A DNA stretch of 64,000 bases from Pluralibacter gergoviae ATCC 33028 = NBRC 105706 (GTDB lineage: Bacteria; Pseudomonadota; Gammaproteobacteria; Enterobacterales; Enterobacteriaceae), in assembly GCF_001598855.1 (NCBI RefSeq), contig NZ_BCZS01000001.1, positions 434,001 through 498,000 of the forward strand, written 5' to 3'. The translations under genes were made by a program, and so were the position numbers. The number at the start of each line of letters is the position of its first letter. Within the stretch, counting starts at the first letter, position 1. This document shows positions 1 to 7,493 of the stretch, piece by piece. The notes under the pieces were generated by a model, which worked only from the letters and a program-made list of their open reading frames with translations, did not search any database and had not been told where the DNA came from.

Positions 1-233
1 AGGCTGTAAGAGTTATGTCGTTCCTGATAGGCCAGGTAATGCAGCGCGATAACAACCTGAACAACATCGTTGTTATCAACGCTGGCGTGGATGCTCTTTG
101 ACAGTATTTTGGGGAACAGGGGCTTAATGGCGGTAAGCCCCTTTATGATTTCAGACGACGTCCCGGTCGCAAGACCCGAAGGAATAGCGGTAAAGGCGAG
201 GTTAATCCCGGTCACTACTTCGTGTATCGCCAT
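1..233 (-). CDS. uncharacterised protein, 3' end off the window
   Basis: An open frame starts at an ATG at 233 and runs leftward without a stop to the window edge (77 codons visible). A purine-rich GAGGGCGAGAGA lies just before the start. It follows the decayed hcp gene by 26 bases on the same strand, so it was probably co-transcribed with it. I do not recognise the product. The visible part is soluble-looking, begins MAIHEVVTG and has no clear motif. Genes next to hcp are often secreted effectors or their partners, but nothing in the sequence proves that here. Confidence 0.5.
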   Translation of the reverse strand, partial: MAIHEVVTGINLAFTAIPSGLATGTSSEIIKGLTAIKPLFPKILSKSIHASVDNNDVVQVVIALHYLAYQERHNSYS

Positions 234-259
234 CGGTCTCTCGCCCTCTGATAATTGCG

Positions 260-560
260 CTACCTCTCTTTATTCTGCTTGATGTCCCAGCCGGACATGG
301 TTTCGGCGCCTCTGCTCCCAGTATTGCATCCTGACTTTCGATGCCTGAAAGGGGTAGTTAACGATAATTTCGTCGGTATCGCCGATGCCGTTAAACTCAA
401 CGTTCGTAATCAGCACATCCTCAAGTACGATGCGCGAATACTCAATCTGCGTGCCGCCCGCTTTACATAAAGATAATTCCACTTTTGTGACGTGCTGACC
501 GCTGGAGCAGTACTTAAGCAGCGAGGGCGTCGCTTTATCAATTATTTTACCGCTAAGCGA
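260..560 (-). pseudogene. hcp: hcp remnant: type VI secretion tube protein, 5'-truncated and frameshifted
   Basis: Reading leftward, the frame gives IDKATPSLLKYCSSG, then ELSLCKAGG, then VEFNGIGDTDEI and QYWEQ, the typical C-terminal half of Hcp, the hexameric tube protein of type VI secretion. The usual first ~70 residues are missing: an in-frame TAA stands at 561-563 just before the homology. After QYWEQ the frame slips by one base. The neighbouring frame continues GAETMSGWDIKQNKER and stops at 260-262, which matches the normal Hcp tail. The gene is therefore both truncated and frameshifted and should not make Hcp. It lies back to back with the end of the LysR gene. Confidence 0.85.
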
Positions 561-578
561 TTAACGCTGAGTCCATTC

Positions 579-1508
579 TTAATTCTGCGGATTTTGCCAC
601 CACGCCGGGCTCCCCGTTTTTTCAACAATAAAATCAATAAACGAGCGCACCTTGCTGGAGACGATTTTTTTTCGCGGATAGACGATCCATACGGCGGTCT
701 CCGCGCGGTACATGCTGAACTCCCACGCCGGCAGCACCCGCTGCAGGCGCCCGGCCTGCGCATCCTGCCACACCAGCCAGTCGGGAAGAATGGCAATTCC
801 GCCGCCGCTGCGGCAGGCGTAGAGCAGCGCCTCGCTGTCGTTAGCGCTGAAGCGGTAGTTGACGGGTACCCGCGACCAGCCTTCGTCGCTGTCTGTCCGC
901 CGGGCGTACCAGCCGTCGCCGTGCAGGCGCGAGAACATCAGGATCTGCAGATCCTGCTTACCGTTAACCAGGTCCGGCTCGGGATGAGCGGCGATCCACG
1001 CCGGGCTTGCCCAGGCGAAGCGGCGCTGCGGCGCCAGCCGGCGGGCGTGCATGGTGGAGTCCGGCAGGGTGCCGATGCGGATGCTCAGATCGATACGCGA
1101 CTCAATCAGATCCTGCATATCGTCGTTGAAGGTAATATCCAGCGAGATCTCCGGGTGCAGGCGCAGAAATTCGTCCACCAGCGGCATCACGTGCAGGCGG
1201 CCAAAGGCGCTGGGGACGCTGAGGCGAAGCAGCCCGGCGGGGCGCGCATTAAGCGCCGACGTTAAGCTGCGCGCCTCCTCCCACTGCAGCAGCAGCTGCG
1301 CCGCGTGGGAGTAGAACAGCCTGCCCGCTTCGGTCAGGGTCAGCCCCCGGGTCGAGCGGTTGAACAGGGCAATGCGCAGGTCTGCCTCCAGATCGGCGAC
1401 GTGCCGGGAGACGGTCGACGTTTCGATATTCAGCGCCTTTGAGGCGGCGCTGAAGCTTTTTAATTCCGCGGCGCTGACGAACGTCCTGATAGCAGCAAAA
1501 TGGTTCAT
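579..1508 (-). CDS. LysR-family transcriptional regulator
   Basis: This 309-residue protein has the standard LysR length and layout. Residues about 1-60 are a winged helix-turn-helix (MNHFAAIRTFVSAAELKSF, then TVSRHVADLE). Residues about 90-295 are a periplasmic-binding-like effector domain. It is most like the CrgA-type branch with the LFNRSTRGLTLTEAG wing. It lies downstream of the cupin gene on the same strand and near a dehydrogenase and a permease, so regulation of that small catabolic group is the natural guess. Its effector is unknown. Confidence 0.9.
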   Translation of the reverse strand: MNHFAAIRTFVSAAELKSFSAASKALNIETSTVSRHVADLEADLRIALFNRSTRGLTLTEAGRLFYSHAAQLLLQWEEARSLTSALNARPAGLLRLSVPSAFGRLHVMPLVDEFLRLHPEISLDITFNDDMQDLIESRIDLSIRIGTLPDSTMHARRLAPQRRFAWASPAWIAAHPEPDLVNGKQDLQILMFSRLHGDGWYARRTDSDEGWSRVPVNYRFSANDSEALLYACRSGGGIAILPDWLVWQDAQAGRLQRVLPAWEFSMYRAETAVWIVYPRKKIVSSKVRSFIDFIVEKTGSPAWWQNPQN

Positions 1509-1582
1509 TATTCTTTTCCGGTAAGCGCAGGTGTAATGTTATTTGATAGCCATTCTAGCGGCTATTTGCGCTTCCGGGGGAG

Positions 1583-1608
1583 ACCGGGCCGCAAAAGCGC
1601 GGCCCGGT
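1583..1608. terminator. GC-rich hairpin after the cupin gene
   Basis: ACCGGGCCGC and GCGGCCCGGT form a perfect 10-bp stem with a 6-base loop immediately after the cupin stop codon. There is no strong T run, so it may be a weak or Rho-assisted terminator separating the cupin and LysR genes. Confidence 0.55.
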
Positions 1609-1613
1609 ATTGA

Positions 1614-2549
1614 TCAGGTAAAGCGGATATCCAGCGCCCGCAGCCAGGTCTGCAATCCCGCATCCTGGATGGGAATCAGCGTAGCCGCCTGGCCGGATTC
1701 GTTGATGTGCGCGTGCCAGTAGCCCGGCGGCGTCACGAACGACATGCCCGGCGCCCAGTCCACCCGGGTGGCGTCGGCGATAGCGCCGCTCTCATCCAAC
1801 CGCGTGCCGACCAGGGTATAGCAGCCCGGCGGGCAGTCGACGATAAAATCCAGCGCAATCGACTGGTGGCGGTGCGGCTTCTGCACCGAATGGGCGGGGA
1901 GGGTGCCGTACATCGCCCACAGCACGTGGGTTACGGTGCGGGTGTGCGGGAAATTAGCATTACCCAGCAGCACCGAAATGCGGCTGCGGCTGGCGGCCTC
2001 TTTCTCTTCGGCCGCCCGGCGCAGTTCAGCGGCGGCGCGTCCGGCCTCGTACAGCGTTGGCCGAAAGCGCGGCGTCACGCTGGTCGCGCCCAGATAGTCG
2101 AGCAGCGGCGCATCGTTAACGTAGTAGAGCTTGAGGGTTGCGTCTGCGCTCAGGGTGGCCGGCAGGCCGCCGGGCAGGGCCAGAAATGCGCCTTTCTCCA
2201 GCGCGATACGCTGACCGTCCTGTTCGGCGCGGCCGCTGCCGTCAATGACGTAGAAGATTTGCGAAGTGGCGAGCGGATCGAGCGCTAAAGACTCCCCGGC
2301 GTTGACGCGAATAAAATTGGCCAGCAGGCCGGGACCGGTTGCCGGTACCGGGCTTGCGAGCGCCTCAGAAAGATCGAGCGGCACCACGCGCGTCTCCCCG
2401 TCCTGGTAGAGCGAGGCGGGAAAGATATGGTAGGGCACGCGGGAGATAATTTTTGCGCCGATAGGATTTGCGGCCTTTGAGTACTCGTAAAAAATTGCGT
2501 CTGCCTCGGCGTCTGCGGCGGCGCGGCGTTCAATAATCGAGTCGGTCAT
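1614..2549 (-). CDS. bicupin protein, function unassigned
   Basis: A protein of about 311 residues with two cupin-like beta-barrel halves. The first is around ETRVVPLDLSEALA to ALEKGAFLALPGG. The second includes HRHQSIALDFIVD and GMSFVTPPGYWHAHINES, which supply metal-binding His/Glu positions. The frame extends further upstream, but I place the start at the ATG at 2549 (MTDSIIERRAA) because GGAGG sits 9 bases before it and homology-like sequence begins there. It resembles gentisate-dioxygenase-like cupins, but no substrate can be assigned. It is divergent from the dehydrogenase at 2717. Confidence 0.8.
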   Translation of the reverse strand: MTDSIIERRAAADAEADAIFYEYSKAANPIGAKIISRVPYHIFPASLYQDGETRVVPLDLSEALASPVPATGPGLLANFIRVNAGESLALDPLATSQIFYVIDGSGRAEQDGQRIALEKGAFLALPGGLPATLSADATLKLYYVNDAPLLDYLGATSVTPRFRPTLYEAGRAAAELRRAAEEKEAASRSRISVLLGNANFPHTRTVTHVLWAMYGTLPAHSVQKPHRHQSIALDFIVDCPPGCYTLVGTRLDESGAIADATRVDWAPGMSFVTPPGYWHAHINESGQAATLIPIQDAGLQTWLRALDIRFT

Positions 2550-2716
2550 AGGGATGTTCCTCCGGTACTTTTTATTGGTTGTGCCGCTACTGTAGCCGCG
2601 ACGTCGCGCCGCTGGTAAGCCTGCTGGCGGCAAAACTGTTTTGCGCAAATCGGGTAGCACCTGCGCGTTGTCGGAGGTAATGTAGTGAAACATCAACGTC
2701 ATAGAGAGAAGTCAGC

Positions 2717-3592
2717 ATGAAAACATTACCGGTGGTGGCCGTCCTCGGTCTCGGTGCAATGGGCCACGCGTTTGCCGCGAACCTGCTGAAAAGCGGCTTT
2801 ACCGTCCGCGGCTGGAACCGCAGCCGCGCGCGCGGCGAAGACCTTACCGCTGCGGGCCTTATCCTCTGCGACAGCGCGGGACAGGCTGCCGGCGGCGCCG
2901 ATGTGGTTATCAGTATGCTGACCGACGGCGACATTACGCAGCGCATCTTAAAAACGGCGCTGCCGCAGCTGCGCCAGGGGGCCATCGTCTGCCAGATGGG
3001 CACCATCGGCGTGGAGGCCACGCAGGCGCTGATCGCTGATTTTGGCAGGGATCGGCCCGACATCGTCTTTATCGACGCCCCGGTCTCCGGCAGCAAGGCG
3101 CCGGCGGAAAACGCGCAAATCGCCATTCTCGCCAGCGGCGATCGTCACAAGGCCGCGGCGCTGGAGCCGGTGTTTGCCGCCATCAGCCGCCGCCAGCAGT
3201 GGCTCGGCCCGGCGGGCGGCGGGCAACGGATGAAGCTGGTGGTCAATAGCTACCTGATTGGCCTGATGCAGAGCCTGGCCGAGAGCGCCGCCCTGGCCGA
3301 CCGGCTCGGCTTTAGCGCCGAAACGCTGTGGGGCGCGCTGGAGGGCGGCCCGCTGGCCTCACCCTACGCTGAGGGCAAGCTGGGGATGATCGCCCGCAAT
3401 GACTTCACGCCGCAGATGCAGCTGGCCCACGCCCTGAAGGACGCCCGCCTGGCGCTGGCGGCGGCGCCGGAACTCGCGCTTAGCGGCCTGCAGAATATCG
3501 CCAGCCTCTGGCAGCAGGCGGCGGAGGCGGGCTATGCAGAGCAGGACCTGGCCTCGGTGGCGCAGTTTATCGCCGACCCGCGCAAAGGCTAG
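2717..3592 (+). CDS. NAD(P)-dependent beta-hydroxyacid dehydrogenase (3-hydroxyisobutyrate dehydrogenase family)
   Basis: A 291-residue enzyme. The N-terminal Rossmann motif GLGAMGHAFAANLL lies at about residues 11-24 and WNRS follows the second strand. The family signature DAPVSGSKAPAENAQ is near residue 121. The catalytic lysine region GGGQRMKLVVNSYL is near residue 170, followed by an all-helical C-terminal domain. It should oxidise a small hydroxyacid or reduce a semialdehyde with NAD(P). It is divergent from the cupin gene. Its stop overlaps the convergent permease stop in a shared CTAG. Confidence 0.9.
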   Translation: MKTLPVVAVLGLGAMGHAFAANLLKSGFTVRGWNRSRARGEDLTAAGLILCDSAGQAAGGADVVISMLTDGDITQRILKTALPQLRQGAIVCQMGTIGVEATQALIADFGRDRPDIVFIDAPVSGSKAPAENAQIAILASGDRHKAAALEPVFAAISRRQQWLGPAGGGQRMKLVVNSYLIGLMQSLAESAALADRLGFSAETLWGALEGGPLASPYAEGKLGMIARNDFTPQMQLAHALKDARLALAAAPELALSGLQNIASLWQQAAEAGYAEQDLASVAQFIADPRKG

Positions 3593-4971
3593 AAAACCGG
3601 CGCGACCCGCCTCCTGCCGCGCGTGACGTACAGGCTCACGACAAATACGCCCCCGGCGACCGCCAGCGTCAGTAGCCCCTGCTCGCGGTAGTCGTCGAGG
3701 GCGAACATGTAGCCCAGCACCGCCAGAATCACCGCAATCGCTGCCCAGGTCAGCCAGGGAAAAAGCCACATCTTAAATGCCGGCGGCTGCCCCCGCCGCT
3801 CGGCCCGGCGGCGCAGCACCAGCTGCGACGCGGCGATGACCTGATAGACCAGCAGGGCGATCGCCCCGGTGGTAGAGATAAGAAACGTAAACACCCTGCC
3901 GGGAAAGGCGTAGTTGGCGACGCAGGCGGCAAAGCCCGCCAGCGTCGAGGCGATCACCGCCGCGCGCGGTACGCCCTGCGCCGACACCCGGCCGCAGGCC
4001 GCCGGGGCATCTCCCCGCCGGGCGAGAGAGAACAGCATCCGCGAGGCGGTATAGAGCCCCGAGTTCATGCAGCTGCACACCGCCACGAACACCACCACGT
4101 CCACCATCAGCTTCGCGCCCGGCATATTCAGCGTGGTCAGCACGTACTGGAACGTCCCCTGCTGGCGCAGGCCCGGATCGCTCCAGTTCACCAGAGAAAC
4201 CACCAGAAAAATCGACAGCAGATAGAACAGCGCGATGCGCCAGACCACCAGGTTAATCGCCCGGCGGATCTTCTCTGCCGGCCTTTTCGACTCGGCGGCG
4301 GCGATGGTGACAATTTCCGCGCCGAAGAAGGAGAACACGGTCACCAGAATGCCGGTCAGCACCGCGCCAAAGCCGTGGGGCATGAAGCCCTGATTGGCGA
4401 ACAGGTGGCGCACGCCGCTGACGTCCGCCAGCGGCCAGGCGCCGAAGACCGCCAGTGCGCCGACGGCGATAAACGCCACAATCGCCAGTACCTTCACCAG
4501 CGAGAACCAAAATTCGAACTCGCCGAAATTTTTCACCTGCAGCAGGTTGGTCGCCGTCAGCGCGGCGATAATTGCCGCCGTAAACGCCCACGAAGGCACG
4601 GCGCTGAACCAGGCGTGCAGAATATCGGCCCCGGCAATCGCCTCCACCGGGATCAGCAGCACCCAGAACCACCAGTAGAGCCAGCCGACGGTAAAACCCG
4701 CCCGCTGCCCCAGCGCCTCTGTGGCGTAAGTTGAAAACGAGCCGGAGTCGGGATTGAGCACCGCCATCTCGCCCAGCATGCGCATTACCAGCAGCACCAG
4801 CAGGCCGGTGATGGCGTAGGAGAGCAGAATGGCCGGGCCGGTGGTGGCTATGGCATTCGCCGAGCCGATAAACAGTCCGGCGCCGATAATGCCGGCAATA
4901 GAGATCATGGTGACCTGACGATTGGAGAGACCGTCGCTCAGCGCGGCGGCCGGAGTGCGTGACTCTGGCAT
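3589..4971 (-). CDS. amino acid permease, GABA permease-like (APC superfamily)
   Basis: A 460-residue inner-membrane transporter with about 12 predicted helices. It opens with SNRQVTMISIAGIIGAGLFIGS, the APC substrate-binding GAG region in helix 1. FSFFGAEIVTIAAAES in helix 6 and NSGLYTASRMLFSLARRGDAP are hallmark AAT-family segments. Overall it is closest in pattern to GabP (4-aminobutyrate:H+ symport), but the true substrate is unproven. It is convergent with the dehydrogenase and overlaps it by 4 bases. Confidence 0.88.
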   Translation of the reverse strand: MPESRTPAAALSDGLSNRQVTMISIAGIIGAGLFIGSANAIATTGPAILLSYAITGLLVLLVMRMLGEMAVLNPDSGSFSTYATEALGQRAGFTVGWLYWWFWVLLIPVEAIAGADILHAWFSAVPSWAFTAAIIAALTATNLLQVKNFGEFEFWFSLVKVLAIVAFIAVGALAVFGAWPLADVSGVRHLFANQGFMPHGFGAVLTGILVTVFSFFGAEIVTIAAAESKRPAEKIRRAINLVVWRIALFYLLSIFLVVSLVNWSDPGLRQQGTFQYVLTTLNMPGAKLMVDVVVFVAVCSCMNSGLYTASRMLFSLARRGDAPAACGRVSAQGVPRAAVIASTLAGFAACVANYAFPGRVFTFLISTTGAIALLVYQVIAASQLVLRRRAERRGQPPAFKMWLFPWLTWAAIAVILAVLGYMFALDDYREQGLLTLAVAGGVFVVSLYVTRGRRRVAPVF

Positions 4972-5152
4972 AATCCTTCCCTCTCACGAGGCCCGAGGGC
5001 CCATTCGAAAACAGAGGCCGCCTGCGGCCTCACGCGCGTTAAGAGGCTTCAGCCTGACAGTTTAGTGGCGCACGGGCTTAGGTCAGGACGACAGGCGCGC
5101 GTCGGTTTGCGTCGCGGAGGGTCAGGAGATTTTGGAAGCGGGATCGCAGGAG

Positions 5153-5190
5153 ATAAAAAAACCTGCTGGTGAGGCAGGCTTTTTTATTTT
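5153..5190. terminator. intrinsic terminator-like hairpin
   Basis: An A-rich arm, CCTGC, a short loop, GCAGG and a T run with further T-rich sequence form a bidirectional-looking intrinsic terminator in the gap between the permease start and the small-toxin locus. Confidence 0.6.
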
Positions 5191-5276
5191 TGCTCCCGGC
5201 GCGGAGAGGGCGCTGCGGGCGGGGTTGCGTGATAACACCGATTCAACGGTGGGATTTTAACCTGCTCCTGGGGCAG

Positions 5277-5306
5277 TTGCAAATGAAAGGCCACACTCTT
5301 TATACT
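5277..5306 (+). promoter_or_regulatory. candidate sigma-70 promoter of the zorO-like gene
   Basis: TTGCAA and TATACT are spaced by 18 bases about 190 bases before the small-toxin start. A long untranslated leader, as seen here, is typical of type I toxin mRNAs controlled by an antisense RNA. The antitoxin RNA should be looked for in 5220-5490, but I could not delimit it. Confidence 0.45.
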
Positions 5307-5494
5307 GCCGACTGCTGAATCTTTCACCTTTCAGACCATACCCGTTTCAAGTCCTGACTGCCGGACGGGTGGTGCCGCAGGCAGTGCCCCGGTCTGGAGC
5401 GTGATGACACAGATTCAACACCGGTGATCCTGCGTCGACAGGCAGCGTAAGGGTAAGATGCAGGGATTGCGCTCCTTTAACAAGGAGAAAGCGG

Positions 5495-5734
5495 ATGGAC
5501 ACACTCACGCGCAAGCTGGTCGTGCTCATCGCCGCAGCGGAGTTTTTACTGGCCCTGCTGCGGTTGATCGATCTGCTGAAGTCATCACGGATTGAAACGC
5601 ACCTAAGGGGAAACGCCCGTTTCCCCTTTAATAAACAGTTGCGCCGTTTTCATTACCGCAGAAAAGCAAAAAGCCTGCTCGAAAGCAGGCTTCTTAAATG
5701 TGGCTCCTCTGACTGGGATCGCCTTTGCCAGTAA
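5495..5734 (+). CDS. zorO-like: ZorO-like type I toxin peptide, read through its expected stop
   Basis: The first 29 codons give MDTLTRKLVVLIAAAEFLL then ALLRLIDLLK, a single hydrophobic helix ending in Lys. From memory this matches the ZorO membrane toxin of Escherichia coli, including the ALLRL motif reported to matter for toxicity. ZorO is 29 residues long. Here codon 30 is TCA where a stop would be expected, so the frame runs on for 50 more residues through a downstream hairpin. A good Shine-Dalgarno (AAGGAGAAAGCGG) precedes the ATG. Either this allele has lost its stop or the family is longer in this host. The core is probably 5495-5581. Confidence 0.6.
   Translation: MDTLTRKLVVLIAAAEFLLALLRLIDLLKSSRIETHLRGNARFPFNKQLRRFHYRRKAKSLLESRLLKCGSSDWDRLCQ
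5605..5628. terminator. perfect hairpin downstream of the toxin core
   Basis: AAGGGGAAAC and GTTTCCCCTT form a 10-bp perfect stem with a 4-base loop, about 20 bases after the point where a ZorO-type peptide should end. It supports the idea that the real gene is short and that the longer frame is accidental. Confidence 0.65.
5671..5692 (-). terminator. probable original tRNA-Asn terminator
   Basis: AAGCCTGCT/AGCAGGCTT make a 9-bp stem with a 4-base loop. Read on the minus strand it is followed by TTTTTGCTTTT. It lies 9 bases beyond the tRNA-Asn 3'-end copy, on the strand a tRNA ending there would use. It therefore looks like the chromosomal terminator left behind when the element integrated. 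Confidence 0.65.
5701..5716 (-). other. attL: attachment site: 16-bp copy of the tRNA-Asn 3' end
   Basis: TGGCTCCTCTGACTGG is the reverse complement of CCAGTCAGAGGAGCCA, the 3' end (T-arm side plus acceptor and CCA) of enterobacterial tRNA-Asn. The rest of the tRNA is absent, so this is a direct-repeat remnant rather than a gene. ICEKp1 and the Yersinia high-pathogenicity island use a 17-bp repeat at this tRNA, and 16 of those bases are present. Everything to the right up to the window end is accessory DNA. Confidence 0.85.
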
Positions 5735-5892
5735 CTGGCTAATAAGCAAACTAAACTTAAATTCTTATCCTGTCAAGACCACCAAAATGACCACCAATCG
5801 AAGTTGGTTATATAAAACTGATTTGAGCGGTCTCGTGCATTTGGTGATCGTTACTATGATCGTATCTACAAGGGCAGTCTGCTCTGTGCTCA

Positions 5893-6045
5893 GGCTGTGT
5901 GAAAACCGGCTTAGCTCAAAGCAATAACCGAATGCGAGACAAAACCAGCGTATTTAAGTTAAATCTGCGAGTTCTTACCAGGGAACAAATCGCAGTTCTC
6001 GCGTAGACGCACGTCCTATAGTTTGTAGTTAGAGTTTTCACACAG
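5893..6045. repeat. 13-bp inverted repeat pair, possible insertion-sequence or MITE remnant
   Basis: GCTGTGTGAAAAC at 5893-5905 is exactly inverted as GTTTTCACACAGC at 6033-6045, enclosing about 127 bases without a credible gene. The ends look like insertion-sequence termini and the segment may be a deletion derivative. The rest of 5717-6295 holds no gene that I can support. Confidence 0.45.
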
Positions 6046-6301
6046 CATGTGCCTGGAGCGGACGTTGTTAACGAGAAGATCATGAGAAAGCTGAAGTCGG
6101 TATAGGTGTAGCCAATGTGGTAAATGAGGGTTGAAACTATGAGATGTAAAAACTATTTCCGGCTATGTCAGACATTTCCCTGAAGGAACTTAAAGTTCCT
6201 CGGTAGAAGTATAATATTATGGTTATCATAATTAGCAGAGCATATACTAATAGAGTACAACAGGAACTCTATTTTAATGATTTTATTAGGGAGCAATGTC
6301 A

Positions 6302-7195
6302 ATGCTTAAAAATTGGAATGATTTAGAAAGTTATACCCAATATGTCTACTCGACCTTGCTTAACCCTCGAGATAATGGAGTGGAAGTTAGTCGTAACGTT
6401 ATCCTTAAAGGATTAAAAGGTGAATATCAAATTGATGTATTTTACCAATTTGAAAATGCAGGCTTTATACATCGTGTAGCGATAGAGTGCAAATATCACA
6501 ATCGCCCGCTTGATCGTGATACTATTATGCCATTTTGCAACAAAATTACTGATATTGGAAATATTATTGGGGTTATAGTTAGTAAGTCTGGTTACCAAAG
6601 TGGTGCAAAAGAATACGCTGAAAAACATGGCATTACTTTGTTGAAAACTGAAGATTTACCAAGATTTAACATTTTGGTTGCGGATTATTTGATAAATTCA
6701 ATTTTACCTACAAAAGACTGGATCGGTGAGCCTTTTTGGATTTTGATGGAAAGAGAGGAAGATAACGTTTCAGGTTCATACTACAAGTTTGCACAAAAGC
6801 ATAACGGAAGAGATGTAATGCCTTTATTCTTTTCAAAGCGTGAAGCAATCGACTTTCTAAATGAATTTGAGCAGGCACCGCATTTCGCAATAAGAGGTGT
6901 TCCGCAACATTATTTAAAACGTTTGATCGCAATAACAGAGCGTTTAAACCCTTTATTCTTCTTAATGCTTCCTGCTTTGAATGAAGAACAAGCGAAAGGT
7001 TTATTAATTGAACCAATTGAATTAATGAAAAGATATCTGTTATCAGAGATATTGCCAGAGGAATATCAAGAGTTTTACGTTAAAAGGAAGTTGCGTAACA
7101 AGAATGAACTTACTCTTTTAAAAATATTGAAAGCAATGAAAGGTAAAATTGGTGCAGAATTGGCGGACAAAATTTTAAAAAAGAAAAATAGGTAA
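6302..7195 (+). CDS. Mrr-like restriction endonuclease domain protein
   Basis: About 297 residues. The first ~130 form a PD-(D/E)XK nuclease fold of the Mrr_cat type: EYQIDVFYQ supplies the acidic residue near position 43, AIECKYHNRP the E-x-K pair near 61-63, then IGVIVSKSGYQSGAKEYAEKHGI, a characteristic Mrr segment. The C-terminal half is unassigned. GGGAG is well spaced from the second ATG (6302) and too close to the first (6296), so I prefer 6302. Codons are AT-rich, unlike the chromosome. It stands alone without a methylase, fitting a type IV-like or nuclease defence role, which is inference. Confidence 0.75.
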   Translation: MLKNWNDLESYTQYVYSTLLNPRDNGVEVSRNVILKGLKGEYQIDVFYQFENAGFIHRVAIECKYHNRPLDRDTIMPFCNKITDIGNIIGVIVSKSGYQSGAKEYAEKHGITLLKTEDLPRFNILVADYLINSILPTKDWIGEPFWILMEREEDNVSGSYYKFAQKHNGRDVMPLFFSKREAIDFLNEFEQAPHFAIRGVPQHYLKRLIAITERLNPLFFLMLPALNEEQAKGLLIEPIELMKRYLLSEILPEEYQEFYVKRKLRNKNELTLLKILKAMKGKIGAELADKILKKKNR

Positions 7196-7493
7196 TTACG
7201 GAGTCGTGATCCCGGTAACCGTTCAACCTGAAGTGCTGGCGTGAAAGATGAAGCGGAGGGCCATTTGATGAAATAAAAGATTAAACATTCGATGCAAAGC
7301 AAACGGTCCGCTGTGTGCCAAAAGCGGAAGTGATTAACATCCATATGTGTTGTTCAACGGGGAACGGGTCACTTCATTTTTCTGCCCTCAGGAAACGAAA
7401 AAAGCGCGCCGGATCAAATCTGCTTCACGCGAGTGCGTTAATCACGTAGCCGGGACGTTTCAACCTCATTAAGATGGCGGAGACACTTTCTGT

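Noticed and set aside
492-1265. 257-residue plus-strand frame opposite the LysR gene
   Set aside because: Antisense shadow of a GC-rich gene; low-complexity Arg/Ala-rich translation and no ribosome site.
1707-2288. 193-residue plus-strand frame opposite the cupin gene
   Set aside because: Shadow frame rich in Arg, Gly and Ala. The minus-strand cupin has motifs and a good start.
4253-4987. 244-residue minus-strand frame overlapping the permease
   Set aside because: Out-of-frame shadow with repetitive Arg/Gly-rich translation. The permease frame has clear transporter motifs.
5701-5716. an intact tRNA-Asn gene
   Set aside because: Only the last 16 bases are present. The anticodon and D arms are missing, so it is an attachment repeat.
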